A stretch of DNA of 64,000 nt from Cinnamomum chago (Eukaryota > Streptophyta > Magnoliopsida > Laurales > Lauraceae): contig CP142451.1 of NCBI GenBank assembly GCA_038049695.1, forward strand, positions 9,856,001 to 9,920,000. The letters are read 5' to 3'. Of this stretch, positions 10,823-22,109 are shown piece after piece (position 1 is the stretch's first letter; every line of letters begins with the position of its first letter). Under the pieces are notes generated by a model, which searched no databases, was not told the origin of the DNA, and saw only the letters and a program-made list of their open reading frames with translations. The translations under genes and the position numbers were made by a program.

Positions 10823-13099
10823 ATGGAACAGGGAGAAGGGAGGGTATGTGTAACAGGTGCAGGAGGGTTTGTGGCATCATGGTTGGTGAAGCTACTTCTC
10901 TCAAAAGGATACATGGTCCACGGTACTGTTAGAAACCCAGGTACCCCTTTTTCCTCTTCTTTATATCTAGCAATCAGGTTACTGTTTTTGGCCTATTCAT
11001 TTCCATGAAAATGAATTCCAGATGATGAAAAGAACAACCATTTGAAAAGCTTAGAGAAGGCCCAAGAGAACTTACAACTCTTCAAGGCTGACTTGCTGGA
11101 CTACGATTCTCTCTTTGCAGCCATTGAGGGATGCAGTGGAGTCTTCCACGTTGCATCTCCAGTTCCACCATCCAGTGTGGCCAATCCAGAGGCAAGATTT
11201 TCCTCCGCGGTTTGATTGATTCCAAGTTCCCACTTGTTTCTGTTAGTTACAAATACATGATATGGAATACTGATTGTCTGAAAGTCTGGGTCGTCTGCCT
11301 CTAATTCTTTGAATTATGTGTACTTCTTAGTTAAAGGAGTGGTACTCGACAGCGGCGCCCATCTATTGAAAATCCGAGACGCTTAAAATAAAATCAATTT
11401 AGGTGTAAATTGATCCAAATATGAGTTGGTCATGCCCTAAGACTAATAAATAAAAAAAAAAATAAAAAAAAAAAAAAAAAAAAAGGTGATATCATGTTAC
11501 CAACCTCTACTTAGGTGAAATTTGTGAATTACATAAGCATGGAGGGCTTTATTTTTTGCAGCTCAAATTTTCAATTGGTGTTTCCTACTATGGAGTTCTA
11601 CTCCAACCTAGGATTTTTCAGAATCAAACCCTCAGAAGATACGGATTACGGACGCGCCATGGGATCCTGTCATTGGTTCCCGTTAGGTTTTTTAACGGTT
11701 GGCCAATTTATGAGTTGGACAAAACTCTGAGTCCATTGAGTTGTGATTCTCATTTTTAGAAAAAGACTATGATTTTGCTTTTCATTGAAGATCAAAAGTT
11801 TGGAAGAATTAGAAGAAAGAAAACATCAAAAGAAAAGAGGGTTGGAATTTCTCGAAACCAGAATGATGGTCGGCTCGAGCGAACCATCCCCCGCTCAAGC
11901 GAGCACTTGAGCAGGACACTAGACAGAACCTTGGTCCACTCAAGCGGGCGACACAAAATAATTCTACGCGAATCAGAAGTTTTATTTCTAATTTTGGTCA
12001 AAATGCTTGTTTTAGTCCTAATGAACTTAGGTAACCTTAAGCACATCCTTAAGCTTATTTGTAAGACTCTTGGGCTACCCTAAAGACATACCTCTTTCAT
12101 TATTCTGAGTAAGAAAATCCAATTGAGAGAATTCTTCATCTCTAGAGCATATCCACTGAAGAGTTGTGCTGCAAGAGTTCATCCAGAGAGCAGCTTTTTC
12201 TACATCCCGTGTAGATCAAGATCTGAGGAGTCAAGCGGATTTGAATATGTTGCAATAAACATGTAAAGTCGTTGAGGCGTAAAGCTACACAAGAAGTAAC
12301 TACAGTCCTTAGGTAGTGATTATCTAGGGAGAGATCTGTGAGTGTCTTGTAATTGCGAGATTCACAGTGCTTGACTGTTGGTCCAGTTTTGATCCGTAGT
12401 GTTTCACCCAATTTGGATTTTCTACGTTATATCTGGTGACCTTATGGTATGTGCTTTTCTGATTTTGTTTCCACTACATATTATATTATATTATTTTTCA
12501 ATATTATATCTGGTGTTCTTGTGGTGTGTACTTTTCTGATTTTGTTTCCTCTGCATATTATATTATTGTTACACACGTTGGGCTGTTGAGTTTGAGATCA
12601 ATCCAAAAACCTTAAGCAATCTAGAGATCAATCCAAAAACCTTCAGTATCATTAGGGTTTTCATGGCCTCTATTGAATCCGGAAAGAAAAAACTTCAACC
12701 CAAACTGCTGAACCAGCTTTAAATTTGGTTGGCTGGTTGGGTTGGTTGATGTCATATTCAGACCTCAAAGTCAGTGGGTTTGAATTAATTTGTACCTACC
12801 CATCCGTTTGAAGTGATAAGAGCAAAACTTTTTATCAAGTTTTGGAAGCTTTGCTAATTGTTATGACTTATGCAGACCGAATTGTTGGAGCCTGCTGTAA
12901 GGGGCACACTCAATGCACTCAAGGTGTGTTCTGAGACTGGAGTGGAACGTGTAGTTGTCGTCTCATCTACTGGTGCTGTTACGTTGAACCCAAGCTGGCC
13001 ACCAAATAAGCCCATGGATGAGGACTGTTGGACCGACGTTGACTACTGCAGGGAAAGTAAGGTAATGGCTCAAAATCTACCTCCCCAACACTAGTTTAT

Positions 13100-13134
<35 letters not shown>

Positions 13135-16100
13135 AGGTTCAATCATTTGGAAGGTGAATCAATTAGGGGTGTACACGGATCGGATTAGTGCAGATTGGGC
13201 TAAATTCATTACCTACGAATTGATAGATTTGGAATCCGTCACCAACCTATGGCTGTTAAAAACTGATCCGATCCGATCCATTGAAGACTAGATCGGATCA
13301 GATTAATCCGTTCAATCTAATGTTAAAAGAAAGATATCAAATATATTGTAAAGAATTTCATATTTGACCCCATAATTTTTTTTCTTATTTTATATTTAGA
13401 CCCCTTAATTTTTTTTATTTATATTTAATGTCAGAGCATCGGATTGAATTGAATCCATGGATTGAGGGTGAAATCCATCGCCGATCCATTGTTAATGGAT
13501 TACAAGATTTTCAATCCGTCACCAATCCGTTTACCTTCGGATCGGTTAAAAATCTATGGATCAGATCGGATCGGATTGGTTTTACGGATCGACGGATTTT
13601 TTGTGCACCCCTAGAACCAATGGAGTGGATGGTTGCATGCAAAAACAAATAATAATAAAATTAAAATTAATAAAGAATAATCTTTTAATTTTCTTAAATA
13701 GTTAATGGCAGGCCTACCGGTTCTGACCGATTCCAGTCAAATGCATTGATTTTGATCTAATAAGACTATTCAAGGAATTAGTTCCAGTCAAACGCAGTTC
13801 AGCACGCCGGTTTGATGAATGTTGATGAGGTTTGATGAATGTTGATGAGGTGCTTCCACACAACAGTTCAATATGTAAAGAAAATGCCACCAACAATTAG
13901 TAACCTAATCTAACTACTAAACTAGAAAGACCTCATTACTATAAGTAACTTTAAGGGACCATTTGGAAACTCTAGTTTAAGTAATAAGAGTTAGTTCAAT
14001 TAAGGTCTGAAAAAAAAAAGTTCTAATTCACAATTAGTCTGTTTAGTAAATTATAAAAATAGCTCTTGTTTCATGAGGTAATTGGGGTCATCTTTTAAAA
14101 ATTATTATAGAACCCACCATTTGCATCATTTTGAAGATTTTATGAGGTTATACTCATCTAAAATACTTGTAACTTTTGTAGTGTCCACCTCCATGCGCTT
14201 TAGGTAAAATAACTTTACAAGAAAGCAGCCCCTCCGGTTTATTTTTTGAGAGACAGATTCTTATTTGTAAATAAGCTGTAGAAATAGAAAATATGACAAT
14301 TAGAGGTTTACGAAATGCTCTAATTTGTAAATAAGCTTTAAATTGTAAAATTGTAGCTTATTTTTAGAGTTACACCCCCCCCCCCCCCCCCCCCCCCCCA
14401 ATGGCCTATTTGGTAAGTCAAATCTGGCCTATTTGGTAAGTCAAATCTGATTATAATAGAGTTGATTTTTTATTTTTTATTTTTGGCTAACGGAGGTTCC
14501 CAACCCTTTGGGCTGGACTGATTTTTTATTTTTTATTTTTGGCTAACGGAGGTTCCCAACCCTTTGGGCTGGACTAATCCTCCGGGCCCAAGGGTAAAAC
14601 CCTTGTGACCCTCAGGTGGTAGCACGAGTGTTCCTAAAGAGTGGGGAACCGAGATTCGATACCAGGACCTCTAGCTCAGGGAGAAAGAGTAACCGTCGTC
14701 CTTAACACTCAGCCAACCCCTTGGGGTTAAATAGAGCTGATTCAACTAGCTCTTTTCAAAAAAAAAAAAAAAATGTTCCAATCAGACCCTTAAACAAATA
14801 GATCGTCTAGAATGCGTCATTGCTTGTGATACCATAAAATTTATATGGACAAAATTATCATTAATAAAAGTAGCACAAGCACATTCGTCACAAAATTAAA
14901 GAAGTACACACAATATTATAAAAGTTATATAGGTGCATGAAATGAAGCGGAAGGCAAGAAATGCATGTGTTTCGCCAAGACGCTCATGGTTGAGTGGCGT
15001 TTGCACATTAGTTTCACACATGCTGAAGAATTGATCCTTGGATCGTCAACTTTAAAATATCAAGCCTGACTACAAAAAGCCAAAAAAATTAATATCAAAC
15101 CCCTAAAAATAAAGTATCATCATAACCCATTTATATTTTATTTTTTCTTGATTTGATTTGATGTTTTAATTGATTTTATTGATTTTAAAAATAAAATTAC
15201 CAAACGGCCACCCCTTTATGGTAAGTATGGTTTGGAATTCTTAATACTTGAATACTGCTTTACTTAAAACTCTTATTTCTTGCTGAAGGCGTGGTATAAC
15301 TGGTACTGTATTGCCAAGACAACCGCAGAAAGGGAGGCATTGAAGTATGCAGAGAACACTGGGCTAGACGTTGTAACGGTTTGTCCATCTAACGTTTTTG
15401 GACCACTACTGCAACCCACCATGAATACCAGCACTCAGGTTTTCATTGACCTATTTAAAGGTATTTCCTTGTGCTAAATGAATTTATGTTCTTAGCTTTA
15501 TAGCATGCATCCTTTTGGGATTAACTCCGATCGAACATACGTGTATGTATGCATGTATATCATAGATTTTCAAGCAACCGCTTGCAAGTGTACGAGTCCC
15601 ACCTGCACCCACCATCCCCCCTAAATGATCAATTTATGACCTTCACACATGAATTCACTGGTCGTTCACATTTGAGTAGGCCTGTCAATGGGACGGGTTG
15701 AAACGGGTAGAAAGCCCGGCCCGGCCCGGCCCAAGCCCGAAAATACAGGGCTTTATAAAAAATCTTGAGCCCAGTGGGTTGGGCTTGGTCAATAATTTTA
15801 AAGCCTGGCTAAAATGGGACTGGGACTGGGCAGAGGATGCCCAGCCCGTTCAGGCCCGGCCCGGCCCGCTCCAAGTTAATTTTGATAAAAATTTATATTA
15901 CCTAAACTGCCTTTCACTAACAGTCAAAAAACGGTTAGTTAGGAGGGGCATTCTTATAACTGTGCCCTCCATCAGTCCATCTCTTTTATAAGACATTGCA
16001 AGCCCTAAAAACATCCCACACTCAATCGCTCTTCTGCCTCTTCTGCTCTCTACCTCTTCTGCCCAAGATTGGTTTAGTCATGACCCAACTAGTGATGATG

Positions 16101-19100
16101 ATTTAGATAATGATGGGAATGCACTAATTGATGTTTTAGACATATTAAAAGAAAATTAATTTCTGTTAATTTCTTTTTTATATTACTTGATCCATATAGG
16201 ATACTCATTCTCATTCATTTTATTGATTTTCTACTTTAAAAAAAAAAGTTTTAATTGATGCTACATTACTTTAACTCGACTCATATAGGATACTTATTCT
16301 CATTTATTTCTATTGATTTTCTGATTTTCTACTTTTACCGGAAAAAAAAAAAGGCTTTAATCATTGATGCATTACTTGACCGATATAGCCTATAGTATAC
16401 TCATTCATTTCTATTGATTTTCTGATTTCCTACTGTCACTAGCAAAAAAAAAAAAAATTTAACTCCGCCATATTGTTTGTTGCATTGCATTGCCAGTCCC
16501 AAGCCTAGAAAAAAGAGGAGGATTTAAAGTCAGATTCACACCGGTGTTTGGTGACAGTAGGAATAATTAAAGAATATTTTGCTTATCTCCAGGATCGGGC
16601 TAAGCCCAGGCCCGGCCCTGTCCCAGCCCGGGCCCGTACGGGACGGGATTAGATGTAAGCCCGTTCAATTTAGGGTCGGGATTGGACAACACCTTGCAGG
16701 CCCGTCCTATTTTTGAGACGGGATTGGACAACCCAAGCCCAGGCCCGGCCCGTCCCATTGACAGGCCTACATTTGAGGGCAACTCCCTTCTACATGAACA
16801 ACCAAGAATGGAGGAAATAGATGGTGTGTCAGTACTTGCCTTTTAAAAAATAATAATAAATAAATAAACCTTTGAAGCTTTTAAAATAGTAGATTCTTTT
16901 TTCTGCAAACAAGTCATGGAGTGACTTGTCAGACAACTACTCTGCCGTGATTATTACCATTTCAGGGGGAGACCATAGCCAGGGGCAGACCCACATACAA
17001 GCACGAGGGTGCAGTCACCGAAAATTTTGGGTCCACTTCAAAAAACCTAATAAAAATTGCGGGTCCTCTCTCAAAGTCCACATAAAAATCTTCTATTTAC
17101 CCCGAAAACCAAACTACTTATTAAGACCCGCACCCTCAAATGAAAATACTAGATCCGCCACTGCCCATAGCTCTTGCCGTTCCAAGTCAGGGCCTTATGG
17201 TAGTTTATGGAAGGCCCTTGTATTGACTGGACACTATGCTGAGACAGTGACTCGGGCTGGTTCCATTCAAAAATGGGGTCCACTTTTAGAATCCATCGGG
17301 TCGGTCCACTTTCAAGTCAGGGCCCTATGGTATGCGAGTTATTTCTTACTTGGGCTTGAGCCCAATCTTTTTGAAAAAAGTTCTAAACTATAGATAATAA
17401 TGGGCCAGGGTCACCATTTATCTAATTGTCCAATATCAGCAACTGTTGACAATCAATTTGGTATTCAGGTCCATAATCAGGTACATGTCTTCAAAACTTA
17501 ATCAGACCCAAATTTGGGTCTGCAATCCACCCCACTGAAACCCACCCTGTATGCATCCTTTAAACCAACAAATACAGTGGCTGCATGCATATCTGTCCCA
17601 TCTTTGGCCCAGTTTTTGTTTACCTTGAATGAGAATTGTTTCTATACTTTTTTTTTTTTTTTTTTGTCAGACTGTTTTTGTTGGCCCACATTCAAAGCTC
17701 TAGAGGTTTGTCTTAGCTGTTTGTCGTTTGGAAGGTAAAATTATACAGATTAAAGACGCTACCAATTGATTTTGATGGAAACCCTCCATGGCCTTTGAAG
17801 CTTTTAAAATAGTAGATTCCTTTTTTCTGCAAACAAGTCATGGGGTGACCTGTCAAACAACCACTCTGCCGTGATTATTACCATTTCAAGGGGAGACCAT
17901 AGCCAGGGGCAGACCCACATACAAGCACGTGGGTGCAGTCACGAAAATTCTGTGTCCACTTCAAAAAACCCAATAAAAATTGTGGGTCCACTCTTAAAGT
18001 CCACATGAAAATCTTTGATTTTTTCCCCAAAACCAAACTACATATTAAGACCCGCACCGTCAAACGAAAATCCTGGATCCACCACTGCCATAACTCTTGC
18101 CGTTCCAAGTCAGGGCCCTATGGTAGTTTATGGAAGGCCCTTGTTTTGACTGGACACTATGCTGAGACAGTGACTCGGGCTGGTTCCATTGTAAAATGGG
18201 GTCCACTTTTTAGTATCCATCGGGTCGGTCCACTTTCAAGTCAGGGCCCTATGGTATACGAGTTATTTCTTAGTTGGGCTTGAGCCCAATCTTTTTGAAA
18301 AAAGTTCTAAACTATAGATAATAATGGGCCAGGCTCGCCATTTACCTAATTGTCCAATATCAGAAACTGTTGACAATCAAGTTGGTATTCAAGTCCATAA
18401 AGTACTTCGAAACATAATCAGGTCCAAATAATTTGGGTCTGCAATCCACCCCACTGAAACCCATGCTGTTTGCATCCTTTAAACCAACAAATACAGTGGC
18501 TGCATACATATCTGTCCCATCTTTGGCCCATTTTTAGTTTACATTGAATGCGAATTGCTTCTATACATTTTTTTTTTTTTTTTTTTGTTAAACTGTCTTT
18601 TTGTTGGCCCACATTCAAAGCTCTAGAGACTATGGACTCTGTCCATTGGAAAAAATCTTGAGGGGTTGGACAATATTCTATAGTGGTATCATAATGATTC
18701 GTTCCTTCTATTTCTCTGAATAATGTATGAGGTTTGTCCTAGCTGTTTGTCGTTTGGAAGATAAAATTATACAGATTAAATACACTGCCAATTGATTTTG
18801 ATGGAAACCCTCCATGGTCTTCATGAAAACTGATTACATGGCATCTGATTGTAGCACAAGGGCAACGACTATAGTTTTTCCTTCTACTGATATGATTCGT
18901 TCGTTTTTAAAAAAGGGCGATTTGAGACAGTAGAAAACAGCATTTGGACAATCGTGGATGTCCGAGATGTAGCTGAAGCACTGCTGTTGGTGTATAAGAA
19001 GAAAGAAGCATCTGGAAGATACATTTGTGCCCCGCATTCTGTTCAAATTCGCAGTTTGGTTGAAAAGTTGAAGAGCAAGTACCCCGACTATAACTATCCT

Positions 19101-19325
19101 AAAAAGTAGGTATCTTAACTGATTTAGAGATGTTGATTATGATTAGAGGGATCTCAATCTCTTAGACCTTTTTTCTTCTTTGACAGTTACATAGAGGTGG
19201 ATCCAGAAGCAAAGCCAAGTTCAGAGAAATTGAAGAGGTTGGGTTGGGAATGCAGGTCATTAGAAGAGACCATTGCTGACAGTGTTGAATGCTATCAAGA
19301 GGCTGGTATTTTGAACAAGGATTAG
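10823..19325 (+). CDS. Cinnamoyl-CoA reductase-like NADPH-dependent dehydrogenase, copy 1 (intact, 6 exons)
   Basis: Exons are 10823-10940, 11022-11191, 12876-13061, 15289-15460, 18916-19105 and 19187-19325, giving 975 nt and 324 aa, the usual length for CCR-like proteins of the extended short-chain dehydrogenase family. Visible motifs are the nucleotide-binding TGAGGFVAS loop (residues 11-19), an R-x5-K pair (Arg37, Lys43) typical of NADPH-using CCRs, FHVASP at the end of exon 2, the catalytic Ser in VVSST (about 126-127) and NWYCIAK with catalytic Tyr164 and Lys168, close to the NWYC signature of CCRs. Members reduce hydroxycinnamoyl-CoA thioesters or related aldehydes or ketones in the cytosol; the substrate cannot be read from sequence. 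Intron 2 has a GC donor. Intron 4 holds several transposons. Exon 5 could also start at 18931 in the same frame. The start is chosen because the ATG is followed directly by the conserved fold. Confidence 0.93.
11340..12600. repeat. LTR-like sequence in intron 2, shared by all three copies
   Basis: Intron 2 of copies 1, 2 (about 22640-23860) and 3 (about 36360-37510) holds the same block. It includes a GCTCGAGCG-rich stretch, a TATTTATAAGACTC-like TATA region, ATTCTGAGTAAGAAAAT, and a tail rich in CATATTATATTATT. It resembles the solo LTR at 47095-48116 in layout (CCTCTCTCATTA followed by GAGTAAGAAA), which suggests an old Copia-type solo LTR. Ends and target duplication could not be fixed. 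Because every copy has it, it predates the array. Confidence 0.5.
13164..13613. mobile_element. hAT-type MITE in intron 3 of copy 1
   Basis: It starts TAGGGGTGTACACGGATCGG and ends with GTGCACCCCTA, an inverted pair. The 8-bp flanks are GAATCAAT (13156-13163) and GAACCAAT (13614-13621), seven of eight matching, as expected for hAT elements. The inside is built of repeated GGATCGGAT and GGATTGAAT-like words. 450 bp, no coding capacity, absent from introns 3 of copies 2 and 3. Confidence 0.8.
14375..14399 (+). repeat. Poly-C tract of about 25 bases in intron 3
   Basis: An uninterrupted run of C, unusual for plant introns. A 30-base poly-A run lies at 13102-13131 in the same intron, where copies 2 and 3 have only 6 and 9 A. 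Lengths may be affected by sequencing of homopolymers. Confidence 0.9.
14468..14729 (-). repeat. tRNA-derived SINE, minus orientation, with 13-bp target duplication
   Basis: Read on the minus strand, the element starts near 14727 with GGTTGGCTGAGTGTTAAGG, which contains a box-A-like promoter (TGGCTGAGTG), has a box-B-like GGTATCGAATC near 14655, and ends in an A-rich tail (AAAAATAAAAAATAAAAAATC) at the left. The tail-proximal 57 bp are present twice in tandem (about 14463-14575). Flanks AATAGAGTTGATT (14455-14467) and AATAGAGCTGATT (14730-14742) form the target duplication. It is a retroposon and not a functional tRNA gene. Confidence 0.72.
15677..16769. mobile_element. hAT element, 1.1 kb, in intron 4 of copy 1
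   Basis: Inverted ends TAGGCCTGTCAATGGGACGG and CCCGTCCCATTGACAGGCCTA lie between perfect 8-bp duplications CATTTGAG (15669-15676 and 16770-16777). Copy 2 has the empty site (CACATTTGGGGGCA near 27273). Subterminal regions are crowded with GCCCGGCCC-type words. A short open stretch near 16075-16159 ([16 protein letters not shown]) could be a trace of a transposase C-terminus, but there is no intact gene, so the element is non-autonomous. Confidence 0.93.
16980..17163. mobile_element. 184-bp hAT MITE (unit 1 copy)
   Basis: The left end CAGGGGCAGACCCA and the right end, read in reverse as CAGTGGCGGATCTAG, match the common plant hAT MITE terminus. The 8-bp flanks are ACCATAGC and CCCATAGC. Copy 3 intron 4 has the uninterrupted site GGGCTCCCATAGCTC near 40276. 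Confidence 0.85.
17904..18087. mobile_element. 184-bp hAT MITE (unit 2 copy)
   Basis: Duplicate of the MITE at 16980-17163, carried by the tandem duplication, with the same ends and the same flanking ATAGC/ATAAC remnants. It did not transpose independently. Confidence 0.85.
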
Positions 19326-21548
19326 ATCACTACTGGTTTGGTCTCTGTTGTTTCTGTTTTTATATATACATCAACTTCTGTGGAAAGATCATGATTACTA
19401 TGTCCTCATCGAATAGAACATGTTCTTGTTTCTTTTCATTGCTTGAATTTTATAAGTCTGACCAGATCTCTGGCTGTTTAGACCCACAAGCATTAGCAAA
19501 CTAACTCTTGCAATCCAAGAGCAACAAGTGTAATTGCTGGAGTTTATTTCACAAAATAAAATAACCTTAGCATCATGCGGTGAAATGAAAATTAATGTCC
19601 CGCTTGCCTAACTTGTATCGAGTTCCTATGAACTCTCAGTGAAGTCGGTTTGAACAAAGGAGAATTGAAGAGGCGACGAATGAAGAATTATGGTAGAGAT
19701 GGAGATGGAACCCTTTCTTTTCAAGAATTTGATTTACTAGTGGGAATCATTTCCTACCCAGAGGGCAGATTATTTGATAGCCCTTTGTGAATTTTAACCT
19801 TTTTTACACCTTCAAGTGTTGCTCATTTGATAACAAGGTATTCCATAGAATTCCTAAAAGTTCAGCACGAGCAAACAAATGTGCCCTTCAGGAAAATGTC
19901 AGAAAAATTTTCACCTATGGAAGTCCCACTAGGAACTCTGGGGGAGTTTTCATCCATGGAAGGGAGACCCAGCATTAAAGGAGCCACAATGGAAATTCCC
20001 CATAGCCTGTGCCACGCAATTTCTTTTATGTGATGATGCTCTATGAAAAGTTATTTGAACTCTCTGAAAGATTTAAATTGATAAAAAAAAAGTTGTCTTT
20101 TCACACAAAAAATAGGCCCTAATTATTACTATTATTCTACACGTTTCTAAGTATTTTCCTTTTGTTAAGTTTACTCATATTGCTAGGACCTCTAATGTAG
20201 TTGTCCACCGTTTGGCTAAATTGAGTTTGTCTCATATTCTTTATTTTGTTTGGGTTAGAAAATTCCTAAGGTGGTTAGAGGGCTTCTTGGTCTCTTTGTA
20301 AGACGCCTGTTTGATTTCTTCTTCTCTTTTTCAATGAATTCCTTTTCTTAAAAAAAAAAAAGCGGCAACAACAACAATCAAGTATAATAAAAAATTTGTT
20401 TACATCAACCATATATAATTGATTTGTAGGTGGCTGTGTGAGATAAGATGCCCCTTTTATTAAATTCTCTTAGCTGATCATTCCTATCAAAACCTTGAGG
20501 AGTTAGTAGATGACACACTATCTCTTCCCAATGGAGTATTTTTTTGGCAACACACATTTTTTTCAACACCAGGTCGTCCCTCCTTGGATTCTAACTCGCA
20601 ACCAATTGATACCATATTAAATTTTCTCAAAAAATCATTTCTACCAAAACCTAAGGTGTTAGTAGAGGTGACATAAATACTTTTCAATATTACCCATCGG
20701 ATAGAGCTCACTCCTCAACAGCTTTCCACACAGGCATCTCATGTTCCTCAAATACCGCCCTTACTTTTTCACAGTGCAAACTTCTTATAATTTCCGGCAG
20801 GCAAATTATTTCATTAACACAACTATAACGTGCTTGTCTTAGAAAAGTATGCAATGAGACCATGCAGCTTTCATTGATGATCGTTACAACCCTTCACGCT
20901 AATTCTTTTTTTTTTTTTCATGAATAGCATGTTTAATTTTGGAAAAGAAAATAGCTCCTGTAGAAAATAAAAATTTAGAGATCGAATTCTAAGCAAATAG
21001 GTGTAGAGATGAGTACTCAATCAACTAAGCAACCCCTTGTTCTCACACACCCAGAGCCACTAAATAACCTTTTTTACCCTCTTTCTCGCCATTAATTGTG
21101 CAACTCATATGTCTTGTGGTTAGGGAATTTTTTTTTTTAAAGAGTGATGTGAAAAATAGCTCTTTGCCAAATAGAATGGAAGATTTTCACAAACAACTTT
21201 GACGTTGTACGTTCGAGTCCTGGTCCAAATTAGAAAAACCTTTTTTCCCAGTTTTTTTATAGGACTTAATAGATTAAAAATCCGTTTCAACTGCTCATTG
21301 TTAGTCTTATCTGAAGAAACCAAGTAGTGTTTAGTCCACGTACGTAACCTCACCTATATTTTGTCGTCAGTAGGCCTCACAGGTGGCCGTCGACAGAACT
21401 GTAAGTTCATCACCTCCACTTAAGAATTTGGTAAAAAAAAAGAAAAATACAAAACCCTACTCCCATAACTGATTCGACAGCATTTCCCTGTTTGGAACCA
21501 CCTGATAGGTCCACCCGTTTCCCATAGTGGCGGCCAGATACGCAGCAA
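19326..21548. other. 3' UTR and downstream flank of copy 1, no gene
   Basis: Aligns with the flanks after copies 0 and 2. It includes the shared downstream block (19440-20010), the truncated LINE and AT-rich spacer. Compared with copies 0 and 3 it lacks the block that follows GCCTGT; here the sequence passes directly from AGCCTGT to GCCACGCAATTTC near 20010. No conserved reading frame was found. Confidence 0.7.
20125..20361 (+). repeat. Truncated LINE 3' end, copy in the copy 1 flank
   Basis: Paralog of 5735-5991: the same RNase H tail in frame, the same TCAATGAATTCC 3' UTR and a poly-A tail at 20350-20361. The 5' end is approximate. Confidence 0.72.
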
Positions 21549-21935
21549 TTATACTATATTAAGCTAGGAGGTTTTTGGATTCGATTTTGACAGGCGGTAA
21601 TAATTTTGACTGTAAGTTATTCGGTTTTCAAAACTTCTCTCCCCACTCATACAACTACCCACTTTATCTCATTATAATCAAAAGTCAAAACCACTTATAA
21701 CCACTCCCCACTTTTATTTTATTGCAAAAGCTCCATTTTAATCCAAGTTCTGCATTTCCCTTTCTACTCAAATTCTCCTCTTCATGCCACTAACTCTTGA
21801 ATTGCATAATAAGATATTCTCATAACCTTCCTATTCTTTAGCTTTTTTTCTCTAAAATCTATGAACTTTTTAATACATGAATATTTAAATTGTAATGTTG
21901 GTCATATCCGTGCTTAGCACGGGTTATTATGCTAG
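21549..21935 (+). mobile_element. Non-autonomous Helitron in the core promoter of copy 2
   Basis: The 3' end has the hallmark hairpin CCGTGC-TTA-GCACGG (about 21908-21922) followed 9 bases later by CTAG at 21932-21935, and the next base is T. The 5' end is TTATACTATATTAAGC, close to the TCTATACTATATTAA start of plant Helitrons. The host bases are A on the left and T on the right, as Helitrons require, with no target duplication. Copies 1 and 3 show the uninterrupted site (GCAATTAATATAAA near 35655). 387 bp, no Rep/helicase. Confidence 0.88.
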
Positions 21936-22109
21936 TTAATATTAAAGTCGTCCTCCTATTATTGAGCCACATGTGGCTTGTTTTTCTCCCTAACAAAATT
22001 ATAAAGGAACCGCAAATTAGATATTGGGCTCAGTAGTATTTTTCCTCCTAAGAGACAGAACAACAACCCGGCAAATTGGGATATTCTGTCTAGTCGAGAG
22101 AGAGAGGAA
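21936..22109 (+). promoter_or_regulatory. Altered core promoter and leader of copy 2
   Basis: The TATA element of copies 1 and 3 (TATAAAC/TATAAAAG) reads TATTAAAG here at 21940-21947 and is separated by only 4 bp from the end of the Helitron. The CCACATGTGG palindrome is kept at 21967-21976. The GA-rich leader before the ATG is shorter than in copies 1 and 3. All upstream elements have been displaced by 387 bp. Confidence 0.6.

Larger units (their letters stand above)
16869..18817 (+). repeat. Tandem duplication (0.92 and 1.03 kb units) inside intron 4 of copy 1
   Basis: Unit 1 (16869-17791) and unit 2 (17792-18817) both run from CCTTTGAAGCTTTTAAAAT to ACCCTCCATGG. Unit 1 lacks about 105 bp present in unit 2 (the stretch near 18627-18730). 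Copy 2 has a single unit (about 27371 to 31081, split by a hAT element) that is closer to unit 2 than unit 1 is. The open frames at 16926, 17933, 17878 and 18418 are products of this repeat and not genes. Confidence 0.9.

Noticed and set aside
14600..14727. Possible tRNA gene on the minus strand
   Set aside because: Box A and box B words are present, but no cloverleaf can be folded and there is an A-rich tail and target duplication; it is a SINE.
17878..18283. Open frames on both strands repeated at 27456-27862
   Set aside because: They lie in the duplicated intron segment and hAT MITE of copies 1 and 2; repetition reflects DNA duplication, not a protein family.
18931..19105. Downstream acceptor as the true start of exon 5 in copy 1
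   Set aside because: It is in frame, but the upstream acceptor at 18915 gives the KGRFETVEN segment whose length fits related CCR-like proteins better; kept only as a possible alternative.
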